DNA of 64,000 bases from an uncultured Eubacterium sp. (lineage in GTDB: Bacteria > Bacillota > Clostridia > Oscillospirales > Acutalibacteraceae), in contig NZ_CAKSZA010000006.1 of the NCBI RefSeq assembly GCF_934525195.1, positions 62,001 through 126,000 of the forward strand. The letters are read 5' to 3'. Under the pieces are notes generated by a model. That model was given only the letters and a program-made list of their open reading frames with translations. It ran no database searches and was not told where the DNA came from. A program made the translations under genes and the position numbers. Shown here piece after piece: positions 42,857-51,331 of this stretch (the first letter of the stretch is position 1; every line of letters starts with the position of its first letter).

Positions 42857-43237
42857 ATGGCTAGACCAAAGAAGCCAAGACGCATTTGTGCCTACCCTAA
42901 AACAATGGGGTTTAGACCCTTCGGTGATTATGCTGATGTAGTTGATTTATCGCTCGATGAATACGAGGTTATGCGATTGATGGACACGCTTGGCTACTCG
43001 CAGGAGGAATGTGCAAAGCAGATGGATGTTGCTCGCTCAACTATTGCTGCAATTTATGAATCGGCAAGACTGAAAACTGCCGATGCAATTATTAACGGAA
43101 AGTCACTTGTCATTCACGGCGGAGATGTGGAGCTGTGCAAAAGCTACTCTTTATGTTGCCACAGATGCGGTCAAAAGGCCTGTATAGATTGTGAGCACGG
43201 CACAAATCCGCAGTGCAGAAGCAATGCGACTCGATGA
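42857..43237 (+). CDS. DUF134 / YlxM-like helix-turn-helix protein
   Basis: 126 residues. It starts MARPKKPRRICAYPKTMGFRP, the DUF134 signature, then a helix-turn-helix (LSLDEYEVMRLMDTLGYSQEECAKQMDVARSTIAAIYESAR). The C-terminus has a Cys-rich segment CCHRCGQKACIDCEHG that may bind metal or a cluster. ATG 42857 follows ACGGAGG. It precedes pflB by 33 bp without an intervening terminator, so it may regulate or accompany fermentation genes. Confidence 0.85.
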   Translation: MARPKKPRRICAYPKTMGFRPFGDYADVVDLSLDEYEVMRLMDTLGYSQEECAKQMDVARSTIAAIYESARLKTADAIINGKSLVIHGGDVELCKSYSLCCHRCGQKACIDCEHGTNPQCRSNATR

Positions 43238-43270
43238 TACAAACAAGTAATTTACGGAGGAAAACAAAAC

Positions 43271-45502
43271 ATGGAAGCATGGAGAAATTTCAACACCGGC
43301 GTATGGTGTGACCAAATCGATGTATCGAACTTCATCAAAATGAACTACACCCCTTATGATGGCGACAGCTCATTCTTGCAGGGTCCGACAGAGAGAACAG
43401 AAAGAACAATGAAGAGAGTCAATGAGCTCCTTATCGAAGAAAACGAAAAGGGCGGCGTACTTGACGTTGATACAGAAAGAGTACTTTCAATTCTTTCTCA
43501 CGAAGCAGGCTATGTTGTTGACAAAGACACAGACATTATCGTTGGCTTGCAGACAGACGCACCTCTCAGAAGAGGCGTTTCACCTTTCGCAGGTTTGAGA
43601 AACACAGTTCAGGCTTGTAACGCTTACGGCTATGAACTTTCAGAAAAAATCAAGGACGAGTTCACATACAGAACAACTCACAACACAGGCGTATTCCGTG
43701 CATACACAGACACAATGAAGGCTGCTCGTCACGCAGGTATCCTTACAGGTCTTCCTGATGCTTACGCTCGTGGCAGAATCATCGGTGACTATCGCCGTAT
43801 CGCTCTTTACGGTATGGATTACCTTATCGAGCAGAAGAAACTTGACAAGAAAAAGATGGGCGAGAAAGAAGTTCTTGACGAGGATACAATCCACAATCTT
43901 GAGGACCTTTCAAAGCAACTCGACTTTATGAACCAGCTCAAGGGCTTGGCTCTTCGTTACGGCTATGACATTTCAAAGCCGGCTACAACAGCAAAGGAAG
44001 CTATCCAGTGGCTCTACTTCGGTTACCTTGGTGCAATCAAGGAGCAAAACGGTGCAGCTAACTCAATCGGCAGAATTGCTGAATTTATGGATATTTATAT
44101 TCAGAGAGATATTGATGAGGGCGTTCTTGACGAAGTTCACGCTCAGGAACTTATTGACGACCTTGTTGTAAAACTCAGATTAGTTCGTCACCTTCGTACA
44201 CCTGAATACAACGACCTCTTTGCAGGCGACCCTGTATGGGTAACAATGGCTTTGGCAGGCGTTACAGGTGAGGGTAAGCACATGGTTTCAAAGACTTCAT
44301 TCCGTGTACTTCAAACTCTTTACAACCTTGGTTCATCAGCAGAACCAAACATCACAGTATTGTGGTCAGACAGACTTCCTGAAGGCTTCAAGAAGTTCTG
44401 TGCTCAGGTTTCTATCGATACAGACTCAATCCAGTACGAAAACGACGATGTTATGAGAAGAATGTATGGCGATGACTATTCAATCGCTTGCTGCGTATCT
44501 GCTATGAAGACAGGTAAGCAAATGCAGTTCTTCGGTGCAAGATGTAACCTTGCAAAGGTTCTTCTTATGGCTCTTAACGGCGGTAAGGACGAAATCGAAG
44601 GTCACCAAATCGCACCTGTAGGCGATATCTTTGAAGAAAAAGAACTTTCTTATGACGAAGTTTATGCCGCTTACAAGAAGTATCTTTCTTGGATGGCTCG
44701 TTTGTATGTAAATACAATGAACATCATCCACTATATGCACGACAAGTATGCTTATGAAAGACTTATGATGTCACTTCACGACACAGATGTTGAAAGACTT
44801 ATGGCTTTCGGTGTTTCAGGTTTCTCAGTTGCTATTGACTCACTTTCAGCTATTAAGTATGCAAAGGTTACTCCTGTAAAGGATGACCGTGGCATTATCA
44901 CCGACTTTAAGGTAGAGGGCAAGTTCCCTAAGTACGGTAACGATGATGACAGAGCCGACCTTATCGGTAAGGACCTTATCGAATACTTCTATCACGAACT
45001 TTGCAAGACTCCTTGCTATCGTGGTGCAAGACACACATTGTCAATCCTTACAATTACATCAAATGTTATGTACGGCAGAAAGACAGGCTCAACTCCTGAC
45101 GGCAGAAAAGCAGGCGAACCGTTTGCTCCGGGTGCAAACCCAATGCACGGCAGAGATTGCGAAGGTGCTTTGGCTTCTCTTAACTCTGTTGCAAAGCTCA
45201 ACTATGCTTGCTGTCAAGACGGTATTTCAAACACATTCTCAATCACTCCTGACGCACTCGGTACTGATGAAGAGGACAGAATTGAGCACCTTACAACTAT
45301 GCTTGACGGTTACTTCGAGCAGGATGCTCACCACCTCAATGTAAATGTTTTGAACCGTGAAAAGCTTATTGCTGCTATGGAAGATCCAACTCTTTACCCA
45401 TCACTTACAATTCGTGTATCGGGTTATGCAGTAAACTTCAACAAGCTTACAAGAGATAAGCAAGAAGAGGTTATCGCTCGTACATTCCATCAGTCAATGT
45501 AA
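43271..45502 (+). CDS. pflB: Pyruvate formate-lyase (glycyl radical enzyme)
   Basis: 743 residues. It converts pyruvate and CoA to formate and acetyl-CoA under anoxia. The active-site pair Cys407-Cys408 is in SIACCVSAM, and the radical glycine Gly718 is in RVSGYAVNF near the C-terminus. Length is standard. The codon choice and strong ribosome binding site (ACGGAGG) suggest high expression. A partner activase is at 46363-47079. Two strong hairpins end the transcript. Confidence 0.96.
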   Translation: MEAWRNFNTGVWCDQIDVSNFIKMNYTPYDGDSSFLQGPTERTERTMKRVNELLIEENEKGGVLDVDTERVLSILSHEAGYVVDKDTDIIVGLQTDAPLRRGVSPFAGLRNTVQACNAYGYELSEKIKDEFTYRTTHNTGVFRAYTDTMKAARHAGILTGLPDAYARGRIIGDYRRIALYGMDYLIEQKKLDKKKMGEKEVLDEDTIHNLEDLSKQLDFMNQLKGLALRYGYDISKPATTAKEAIQWLYFGYLGAIKEQNGAANSIGRIAEFMDIYIQRDIDEGVLDEVHAQELIDDLVVKLRLVRHLRTPEYNDLFAGDPVWVTMALAGVTGEGKHMVSKTSFRVLQTLYNLGSSAEPNITVLWSDRLPEGFKKFCAQVSIDTDSIQYENDDVMRRMYGDDYSIACCVSAMKTGKQMQFFGARCNLAKVLLMALNGGKDEIEGHQIAPVGDIFEEKELSYDEVYAAYKKYLSWMARLYVNTMNIIHYMHDKYAYERLMMSLHDTDVERLMAFGVSGFSVAIDSLSAIKYAKVTPVKDDRGIITDFKVEGKFPKYGNDDDRADLIGKDLIEYFYHELCKTPCYRGARHTLSILTITSNVMYGRKTGSTPDGRKAGEPFAPGANPMHGRDCEGALASLNSVAKLNYACCQDGISNTFSITPDALGTDEEDRIEHLTTMLDGYFEQDAHHLNVNVLNREKLIAAMEDPTLYPSLTIRVSGYAVNFNKLTRDKQEEVIARTFHQSM

Positions 45503-45544
45503 AATCTTGATAAATGGCTTAAAACGTGCCAAATGAAAATTATG

Positions 45545-45580
45545 CTTCTGTCTTTTTTGTGTAAAGAAGACAGAAGTGCA
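45545..45580 (+). terminator. First terminator after pflB
   Basis: CTTCTGTCTT (45545-45554) pairs with AAGACAGAAG (45567-45576), then TGCATTTT. Confidence 0.65.
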
Positions 45581-45596
45581 TTTTGTCAGCAGATTA

Positions 45597-45715
45597 TAAA
45601 AACGCCTTGAACATCGAGTTCGAGGCGTTTTTGGCACTTTTTGTTTTTTGCTCAGTCGAGGTATTTATATACATCTTCCTTCGCAAAAAAACAAAATTTA
45701 AGCTCATTTCTCAAG
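45597..45715. repeat. Second pflB terminator and divergent copy C of the dispersed repeat
   Basis: AACGCCTTGAAC (45601-45612) pairs with GTTCGAGGCGTT (45618-45629), then TTTTTGGCA. After it, the order TTTTTGTTTTTTGC, a variable loop, TTCGCAAAAAAACAAAATT and CATTTCTCAAGA repeats the distal third of copies A and B with many changes. The stretch 45503-45809 has no gene. Confidence 0.6.
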
Positions 45716-45809
45716 ATTTGTAATAATCTTCTTTTTTATATTGCAGGGACTTTATTTTAAATCTGAATTGTGCTATTATATATGCAACATAAAAATTGCG
45801 GAGAATGTT

Positions 45810-46370
45810 ATGGAATTACAAAAGGGCAGACCTGCCGACATCACGGGCAGAGAAGAAAAAGAAATCAGAGTTTACGACCTCTTGGACGAACTCGGAATAG
45901 AATATTATCGCACCGACCACGAAGAAGCAAACACCATGGAAAAGTGCAACGAAATTGACAAGGTTTTGGGCACAATCATTTGCAAAAATCTGTTTTTGTG
46001 CAACCGTCAAAAGACTGATTTTTATATGCTTATGATGCCGGGCGACAAGGTGTTCAAGACAAAAGACATCACAAAACAACTCGGTTGTTCACGACTTTCG
46101 TTTGCCGCTCCCGAATTTATGGAGGAGTTTTTGGATATCAAACCCGGTGCGGTTTCGATTATGGGACTTATGAACGATAAAAACAACCGTGTTCAACTTG
46201 TCATCGACCGCCCTGTTGTGGAAAGCGAAACTCTCGGTTGTCACCCTTGCGTGTGCACTTCGTCACTCAAAATGCAAACCAAAGATGTGCTTGAAAAGTT
46301 TTTGCCTGCGGTTCGGCACGAGCCGATAATTGTTGATATGCCTGATTACAAGGAGGAAAATAATGGCTAA
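45810..46370 (+). CDS. proX: YbaK/ProX-type aminoacyl-tRNA deacylase
   Basis: 186 residues of the YbaK/EbsC/INS fold. It hydrolyses mischarged tRNA such as Ala-tRNA(Pro). Family features include LGTIICKNLFLCNRQKTDFYMLMMPGDK and ESETLGCHPCVCTSSLKM. ATG 45810 follows GCGGAG; an in-frame upstream ATG (45741) lies in the AT-rich leader. It overlaps pflA by 8 bp, an unexpected partner for a PFL activase. Confidence 0.87.
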   Translation: MELQKGRPADITGREEKEIRVYDLLDELGIEYYRTDHEEANTMEKCNEIDKVLGTIICKNLFLCNRQKTDFYMLMMPGDKVFKTKDITKQLGCSRLSFAAPEFMEEFLDIKPGAVSIMGLMNDKNNRVQLVIDRPVVESETLGCHPCVCTSSLKMQTKDVLEKFLPAVRHEPIIVDMPDYKEENNG

Positions 46371-47079
46371 TATTCATTCATTTGAGTCGCTTGCCGCTGT
46401 TGACGGTGAGGGATTGAGATTTGATATATTTTTTACGGGTTGCCCGCTGAGGTGTGCTTATTGTCACAATCCCGACACTTGGCACAAGGGCGAAATTGAT
46501 ATGGAAGCCGATGAGGTTTTCAGAAAGGTCAGACGCTACAAGCCTTATTTCAAAAACGGCGGCGGTGTAACTTTTTCGGGCGGAGAGCCGCTCCTTAACG
46601 CAAAATTTATTAATGAAATTTATCCTATGCTCAAAAGTGAACAAATCGGCTATTGCCTCGACACTTCGGGTTCTGTTGAACTCACCGACGAGGTTAAAAC
46701 CGCAGTTGAAAATGCTGATATGATTATCCTCGACATTAAATTTTACGAGCCTGAAGCATATAAAAAATGGACAAAGGGTAATTTTGAATTGCCGGAGGCA
46801 ATCGGCAGATACGCTTCCGAAAAAGGCAAGAGATTGTGGCTTCGCACCGTTGTTGTGCCTGGCATAAATGATACCGAGGCAGATATGGATGCGTATGCGG
46901 AATATACAAAGCAGTTCAAGTTTGAAAAATACGAACTCCTTGCGTTCCACACAATGGGCTTTTTCAAGTATGAAGAAAGCGGAATCGAAAATCCGTTGAA
47001 AGATTACAAGGCACTCGATAAGGGCAGACTGATTGAATTGCAAAATTATTTGAACGAAAAAATTAAAGAATCAAAATAA
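46363..47079 (+). CDS. pflA: Pyruvate formate-lyase activating enzyme (radical SAM)
   Basis: 238 residues. The 4Fe-4S cysteines Cys27, Cys31 and Cys34 are in TGCPLRCAYCHNPDTW; GGGVTFSGGEPLLN is the SAM-binding GGE. It makes the glycyl radical on PflB. ATG 46363 is inside the end of proX (GGAGG before it). Normal length. Confidence 0.94.
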   Translation: MANIHSFESLAAVDGEGLRFDIFFTGCPLRCAYCHNPDTWHKGEIDMEADEVFRKVRRYKPYFKNGGGVTFSGGEPLLNAKFINEIYPMLKSEQIGYCLDTSGSVELTDEVKTAVENADMIILDIKFYEPEAYKKWTKGNFELPEAIGRYASEKGKRLWLRTVVVPGINDTEADMDAYAEYTKQFKFEKYELLAFHTMGFFKYEESGIENPLKDYKALDKGRLIELQNYLNEKIKESK

Positions 47080-47083
47080 GATT

Positions 47084-47554
47084 ATGGCTCAAAAAATCAG
47101 AAAGCCTAACAGATTGCCGGATTATGATTATTCTCAAAACGGAGCATATTTTGTAACGATATGTATAAAAGACAGAGAACCTATATTGTCAAGAATATCC
47201 GTAGGGGCGAACTGTGTTCGCCTAACAGATTTCGGCAAGGTTGTTGACGATGAAATAAAGAAAATGAATACGGTTTATGAATGTGTGTTTGTTGATAATT
47301 ATGTTATTATGCCTAATCATATTCATTTGCTTATTCGTATAGAAAATGACGGTAGGCGACCGCAGGTCGCCCCTACGGTCAGTCGTATAATCAAGCAGTT
47401 CAAAGGCTCGGTGACCAAGCAAATAGGAATGTCTGTTTGGCAAAAAGGATTTTATGACCATGTGGTTCGTGATGGATACGACTATCAAATAAGATGGCAA
47501 TATATTGATGACAATCCGCCTAAGTGGGCAGAGGATGAATTGTACATAAAGTGA
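47084..47554 (+). CDS. REP-associated tyrosine transposase (RAYT, Y1/HUH family)
   Basis: 156 residues. The HUH motif is in YVIMPNHIHLLIRIEND (His-x-His), the catalytic tyrosine is most likely in the C-terminal HVVRDGYDYQIRWQYIDDNP, and the start PNRLPDYDYSQNGAYFVTICIKDRE is typical of this family. Domesticated single-copy RAYTs are thought to spread REP palindromes. Two REP palindromes lie within this gene (47201-47224 and 47353-47376) in inverted orientation and are translated as VGANCVR and GRRPQVAPT. It starts 5 bp after pflA. The gene is intact. Confidence 0.9.
   Translation: MAQKIRKPNRLPDYDYSQNGAYFVTICIKDREPILSRISVGANCVRLTDFGKVVDDEIKKMNTVYECVFVDNYVIMPNHIHLLIRIENDGRRPQVAPTVSRIIKQFKGSVTKQIGMSVWQKGFYDHVVRDGYDYQIRWQYIDDNPPKWAEDELYIK
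47201..47224 (+). repeat. REP palindrome a, inside the RAYT gene
   Basis: GTAGGGGCGAAC then TGTGTTCGCCTA: a GGCGAAC/GTTCGCC hairpin preceded by GTAG. Identical over 24 bases to 59264-59287. Confidence 0.85.
47353..47376 (-). repeat. REP palindrome b, inside the RAYT gene, inverted
   Basis: On the minus strand it reads GTAGGGGCGACC then TGCGGTCGCCTA, 21 of 24 bases the same as palindrome a. It faces palindrome a head-to-head about 128 bp away. Confidence 0.85.
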
Positions 47555-47588
47555 AAAGCACTGCGAAATAAAAATCGCAGTGCTTTAT
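47555..47588. terminator. Bidirectional terminator between RAYT and GH13 genes
   Basis: AAAGCACTGCGA (47555-47566) is the inverse complement of TCGCAGTGCTTT (47575-47586). Confidence 0.8.
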
Positions 47589-49490
47589 TTATTTTACCCT
47601 ATAAATATTGCCCTCAAACGGTTTCAAAATATCGGTTTTGTTTTCGTTTGTGGAAAGAATTAAATTAAAATTGTAAATGCCTGTCGGTCTTGGTTGCGGA
47701 GTTTTGCCGAGGTTGAGTTCGATGTAATATTTTTCTCCCTCGTACTCTCTAAAATAGCAGTAAACAGGTGCTTTGTTTGTTGTTGCAGGGGTAAAATCAC
47801 CGTAAACAAGTGCCTTTGTGTCCTTGCGGAGTTTGATTGCTCTTTTGAAGAAGCTGAGCACGCTGTCGTCACGGTTCGCTTCGTCCTCTGCATTGTAAAC
47901 TCTGTAATCGTTGTTGATTTTGAGCCACGGCTTGCCTGTTGTGAAACCTGCGTTTTTGCTGTCACTCCATTGGAACGGAGTTCTTGCATTATCTCTTGAA
48001 CCGATTGAAGCGAGCTTGAAATATTTTTCTCTGTTCTTGCCTTTTCTGATTGCGTCTTTGTAGAAATTGATTGACTGCACATCGTTCATTTCTTCGATTG
48101 AGTCAAATTCCACATTTGCCATTGCGAGTTCTTGACCTTGATAAATGTACGGTGTTCCACGCAAAGTCATTTCTATAAGCGCACAAACTTTGGCGATTTC
48201 GTCACGGTATGCACCCGATCTGTCGGTTCTTGAAACAACTCTCGGATTGTCGTGATTTTCAAAGAAAACGGTCGGCCAGCAGTGATTTGTGTAGTCTGTT
48301 TGGAATGTTTCAAAGTTTTCCATAACCTTGTACATATCCTGCTCGTAAGGGTCGTATGCAGTGTGACCTTGGTTAATTAAGAAGTCAAAGTTGAATACGG
48401 TGTCGAGTTCGCCTCTGAAATCTGCGGTGAGCATTTTGTCCATCTCGATTCCCGCACCGCCACATTCACCGACGGTGTAAACATCGTAGTTGCCGAATGT
48501 CTTTTCTCTCATCTCGTGCAAGAATTCGTGCAAGCGTGGACCGTAGAAATAGTATTCCGCACCTTTGTATCCTGTGAGCATACCCATAAATGCGTTTGCT
48601 TCCGGCAGTCCCTCGGTCTTGCTGATGAAGTTGATTACATCCATTCTGAAACCGTTAACGCCTTTGTCAAGCCACCACAACATCATTTCGTACACGCTTT
48701 GGCGAACTTTCTCGTTTTCCCAGTTCAAGTCCATTTGCTTTTTGGTGAAAAGGTGAAGCGCCCATTGGTTGAGATTTTCGTAGTAGTTCCACGCAGAACC
48801 CTTGAAAAGAGAAATCCAGTTGTTCGGCGGAGTGATGCCTGCGTCGGTTGCGTCACGCCATATGTAGTAATCGTGGAATGGATTGTCCTTGCTCTTGAGT
48901 GCTTCCTTGAACCATTTGTGTTCATCGGAAGTGTGGTTCACAACAAGGTCAATGACGAGTTTCATATCTCTTGCGTGAATTTCCTCAAGTAGTTTGTCAA
49001 AGTCCTCCATTGTGCCGAACTCTGCCATAATTTTTTGATAGTCACGGATGTCGTAGCCGTTGTCGTCGTTCGGGCTGTCATAAAACGGACTGCACCAAAT
49101 TGTGTTAACGCCCAATTCCTGAAGATAGTCGAGCTTTTGACGAATTCCGTTTAAGTCGCCGATTCCGTCACCGTTGCTGTCGTAAAATGAACGAGGGTAG
49201 ATTTGATAAATGATTGCTTCTTTCCACCATTTTTCCGTCATCTCACCTCGGTCGGTGATAACCTCGTCTTTTTCGAGATTGAGCATATCGCAAACCATTT
49301 GCACGGTCTTTTTGTCAAGAAGTCCGGCTGTTGCGGTTGTGAGCGTTTTAAATTTCAGCTTGCCCATAATTCCCGAATCGATTAAATCTGTCGGCAAACG
49401 CAAAACAAGAAAAAGTTTTTCTATAACATCTTTTGCCATAGGGTTAACCATGGCTTCTTTTAATGTTGTGTTCGGCGTGATTTTAATCAT
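47589..49490 (-). CDS. GH13 alpha-glucosidase with N-terminal extension
   Basis: 633 residues, cytoplasmic. Residues 1-85 form a helical extension of unknown role (TTLKEAMVNPMAKDVIEKLF..KKTVQMVCDMLNL). The barrel starts EKWWKEAIIYQIYPRSFYDSNGDGIGDLNG. Catalytic regions: DLVVNHTSDEH, GFRMDVINF (nucleophile Asp), VGECGGAG (acid Glu) and FFENHDNPR. It resembles oligo-1,6-glucosidases or trehalose-6-phosphate hydrolases. ATG 49490 is 7 bases after GGGGAGG, better than GTG 49496. Confidence 0.9.
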   Translation of the reverse strand: MIKITPNTTLKEAMVNPMAKDVIEKLFLVLRLPTDLIDSGIMGKLKFKTLTTATAGLLDKKTVQMVCDMLNLEKDEVITDRGEMTEKWWKEAIIYQIYPRSFYDSNGDGIGDLNGIRQKLDYLQELGVNTIWCSPFYDSPNDDNGYDIRDYQKIMAEFGTMEDFDKLLEEIHARDMKLVIDLVVNHTSDEHKWFKEALKSKDNPFHDYYIWRDATDAGITPPNNWISLFKGSAWNYYENLNQWALHLFTKKQMDLNWENEKVRQSVYEMMLWWLDKGVNGFRMDVINFISKTEGLPEANAFMGMLTGYKGAEYYFYGPRLHEFLHEMREKTFGNYDVYTVGECGGAGIEMDKMLTADFRGELDTVFNFDFLINQGHTAYDPYEQDMYKVMENFETFQTDYTNHCWPTVFFENHDNPRVVSRTDRSGAYRDEIAKVCALIEMTLRGTPYIYQGQELAMANVEFDSIEEMNDVQSINFYKDAIRKGKNREKYFKLASIGSRDNARTPFQWSDSKNAGFTTGKPWLKINNDYRVYNAEDEANRDDSVLSFFKRAIKLRKDTKALVYGDFTPATTNKAPVYCYFREYEGEKYYIELNLGKTPQPRPTGIYNFNLILSTNENKTDILKPFEGNIYRVK

Positions 49491-49572
49491 GCCCACACCT
49501 CCCCTTTAATATATAAATTTTATACATCTTTATAGTAACATACCTAAAACGGGATTTCAAGGAAAATACAAA

Positions 49573-49599
49573 TTAGCACTTTGCACCTCAAAATGCTAA
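49573..49599 (+). promoter_or_regulatory. Degenerate CIRCE-like operator
   Basis: TTAGCACTT, nine bases, AAATGCTAA: same 27-bp span as CIRCE with three changes from TTAGCACTC/GAGTGCTAA. It is 77 bp before the end of the perfect CIRCE half-site start. Confidence 0.5.
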
Positions 49600-49636
49600 C
49601 AAAATGTGAATTTTAGAAATTTTTTCAAAAAAAGTG

Positions 49637-49668
49637 TTGACAAATACTGTTTCGGGATATAATATAAT
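49637..49668 (+). promoter_or_regulatory. Promoter of the hrcA heat-shock operon
   Basis: TTGACA at 49637-49642. Two overlapping TATAAT boxes follow at 49658-49663 and 49663-49668 (15 and 20 bp spacing); neither is ideal. The CIRCE begins nine bases after. Confidence 0.65.
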
Positions 49669-49676
49669 AAATGTAG

Positions 49677-49703
49677 TTAGCACTCAGGCACAAAGAGTGC
49701 TAA
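49677..49703 (+). promoter_or_regulatory. CIRCE operator (HrcA binding site)
   Basis: Perfect inverted repeat TTAGCACTC (49677-49685), nine bases, GAGTGCTAA (49695-49703), just after the promoter. HrcA bound here represses the operon at normal temperature. Confidence 0.97.
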
Positions 49704-49722
49704 ACAAAAAGGAGGCGAGGAT

Positions 49723-50760
49723 ATGATTGGCAACAGACGGTCGGATATATTGAATTTGATTATTAATCATTATATTCAAACAGGCGAGCCGATGGGTTCA
49801 AAAACACTTTGCCAGTTGCTTCCTTATGCTGTTTCCTCCGCTACAATAAGAAATGAGATGGCGGCTCTCGGCGAGCTTGGATTTTTGCAACAGCGACACA
49901 CATCGGGCGGCAGAATTCCGACAAACGCTTCTTATAGATATTATGTAGATAATTTGCTTGTGCCAAAACCGCTCACACCGTTTGAAAAACAAAAGATAAA
50001 TCAGGTGTTGAGTGTCAACGCATCCGACCCCGAAAGATTGCTTGCCGACGCGGCAAAACTTTTGTCGGAGGCAACGGGTTGCACTTCGTTTTTCTCAACG
50101 GTTAAGGATGAATATGATTGTGTGCAGGGTGCCGATTTGATTCCCGCAGGTGAAAAAAAGGCAATGCTTGTTATGCTCACGGTCGGAGGCAAAATTAAGT
50201 CCTCGGTCATTCAAATGCCGTGCAGGATAGATGACAATTTCAGACGACTGTTTTATGTGCTGGCAAGAGAATTTTTTATCGGTGTTCCGGTAAACGAAAT
50301 CAATATGTCGCTCATTCAGTCAACAGCGCCTGTGCTTCGTGACAGATTGTTTGATATGCTTCCTGTGTTGTCGTCGTTTTGCTCACTTTGCAAAGAAGCG
50401 AGCGATGGCACACTTCAAATCTACGGTCAAAACAATTTGCTCAAGCAAGAGGAATTCGGCGAATCGGTGTTCGGACTTCTTACATTCCTTGCAGAAAAGA
50501 CAAAGCTTGAAGATATGCTCACGCAGATTGCAAAGAGCAAAATGCAAAGCGCACTTTTCCTCGGAGAAGAAAATCCGATATACGAGCTTAAAAACACAGC
50601 CACGGCGGTTGCAAAGTTTGAATATTATGACGACCAGCTTGCAACTCTCGGCATTATAGGCTCATTGAGAATTGATTATAGCTCTATTCTTCCGAGAATA
50701 GATTATATAGTAAAAACCTGTTCTGATTTGTTAAAGGAGGGTGGAGTAATATATGAGTAA
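49723..50760 (+). CDS. hrcA: Heat-inducible transcription repressor HrcA
   Basis: 345 residues. A winged-helix N-terminus with MGSKTLCQLLPYAVSSATIRNEMAALGELGFLQQRHTSGGRIPT is the classic HrcA DNA-binding domain; the remainder is the dimer and GroE-sensing part. It is first in the operon and would repress itself through the CIRCE just upstream. ATG 49723 follows AAAGGAGGCGAGG. Its end overlaps grpE by 8 bp. Confidence 0.96.
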   Translation: MIGNRRSDILNLIINHYIQTGEPMGSKTLCQLLPYAVSSATIRNEMAALGELGFLQQRHTSGGRIPTNASYRYYVDNLLVPKPLTPFEKQKINQVLSVNASDPERLLADAAKLLSEATGCTSFFSTVKDEYDCVQGADLIPAGEKKAMLVMLTVGGKIKSSVIQMPCRIDDNFRRLFYVLAREFFIGVPVNEINMSLIQSTAPVLRDRLFDMLPVLSSFCSLCKEASDGTLQIYGQNNLLKQEEFGESVFGLLTFLAEKTKLEDMLTQIAKSKMQSALFLGEENPIYELKNTATAVAKFEYYDDQLATLGIIGSLRIDYSSILPRIDYIVKTCSDLLKEGGVIYE

Positions 50761-51286
50761 GAAAGAAACCAAAGCAAAAGAAAATAAAGAACAAAACACT
50801 TCTGCCGAAACAGAAGAAAAGGCAGTTGATACCGAGGTTGAGGAAACAAAAGAGCCAACCGTTGAAGATCAGCTTGCGGATATGAAAAAACAGCTTGCTT
50901 ATACGGCTGCTGAATATGCAAATTTCAGAGTGAGATCGGCAAAGGAAAAGGAGCAAACCTATTCCAATGCAAAAGGCAATGTAGTTGCCGAGATTTTGCC
51001 TGTTATTGATAACCTCGAAAGAGCACTTAACCAAGACGGTGAAGATTTTGAGGCACTCAAAAAGGGTGTTGAAATGACGCTTGAAGGCTTGATGTCAACT
51101 CTTTCAAAAATCGGCGTTGAAGCCTATGGCGAAAGCGGTGAGAGTTTTGACCCTAACTTCCATAATGCAGTGATGCATATTGAAGATGACGGACTTGAAG
51201 AAAATGTAATCACCGATGTTTTCCAAAAAGGATACAAAATCGGCGACCGAGTTATCAGACCGGCTATGGTAAAGACAGCCAACTGA
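50753..51286 (+). CDS. grpE: Nucleotide exchange factor GrpE
   Basis: 177 residues. A long acidic coiled coil (about 1-85, Lys/Glu-rich start SKKETKAKENKEQNT) precedes the beta domain ending YGESGESFDPNFHNAVMHIEDDG and VFQKGYKIGDRVIRPAMVK. It speeds ADP release from DnaK. ATG 50753 follows AAGGAGGG and lies in the hrcA end. Confidence 0.95.
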   Translation: MSKKETKAKENKEQNTSAETEEKAVDTEVEETKEPTVEDQLADMKKQLAYTAAEYANFRVRSAKEKEQTYSNAKGNVVAEILPVIDNLERALNQDGEDFEALKKGVEMTLEGLMSTLSKIGVEAYGESGESFDPNFHNAVMHIEDDGLEENVITDVFQKGYKIGDRVIRPAMVKTAN

Positions 51287-51331
51287 TAACAAATCAAATT
51301 AGTAATTATTCAGAAAAGGAGATATTTTATT

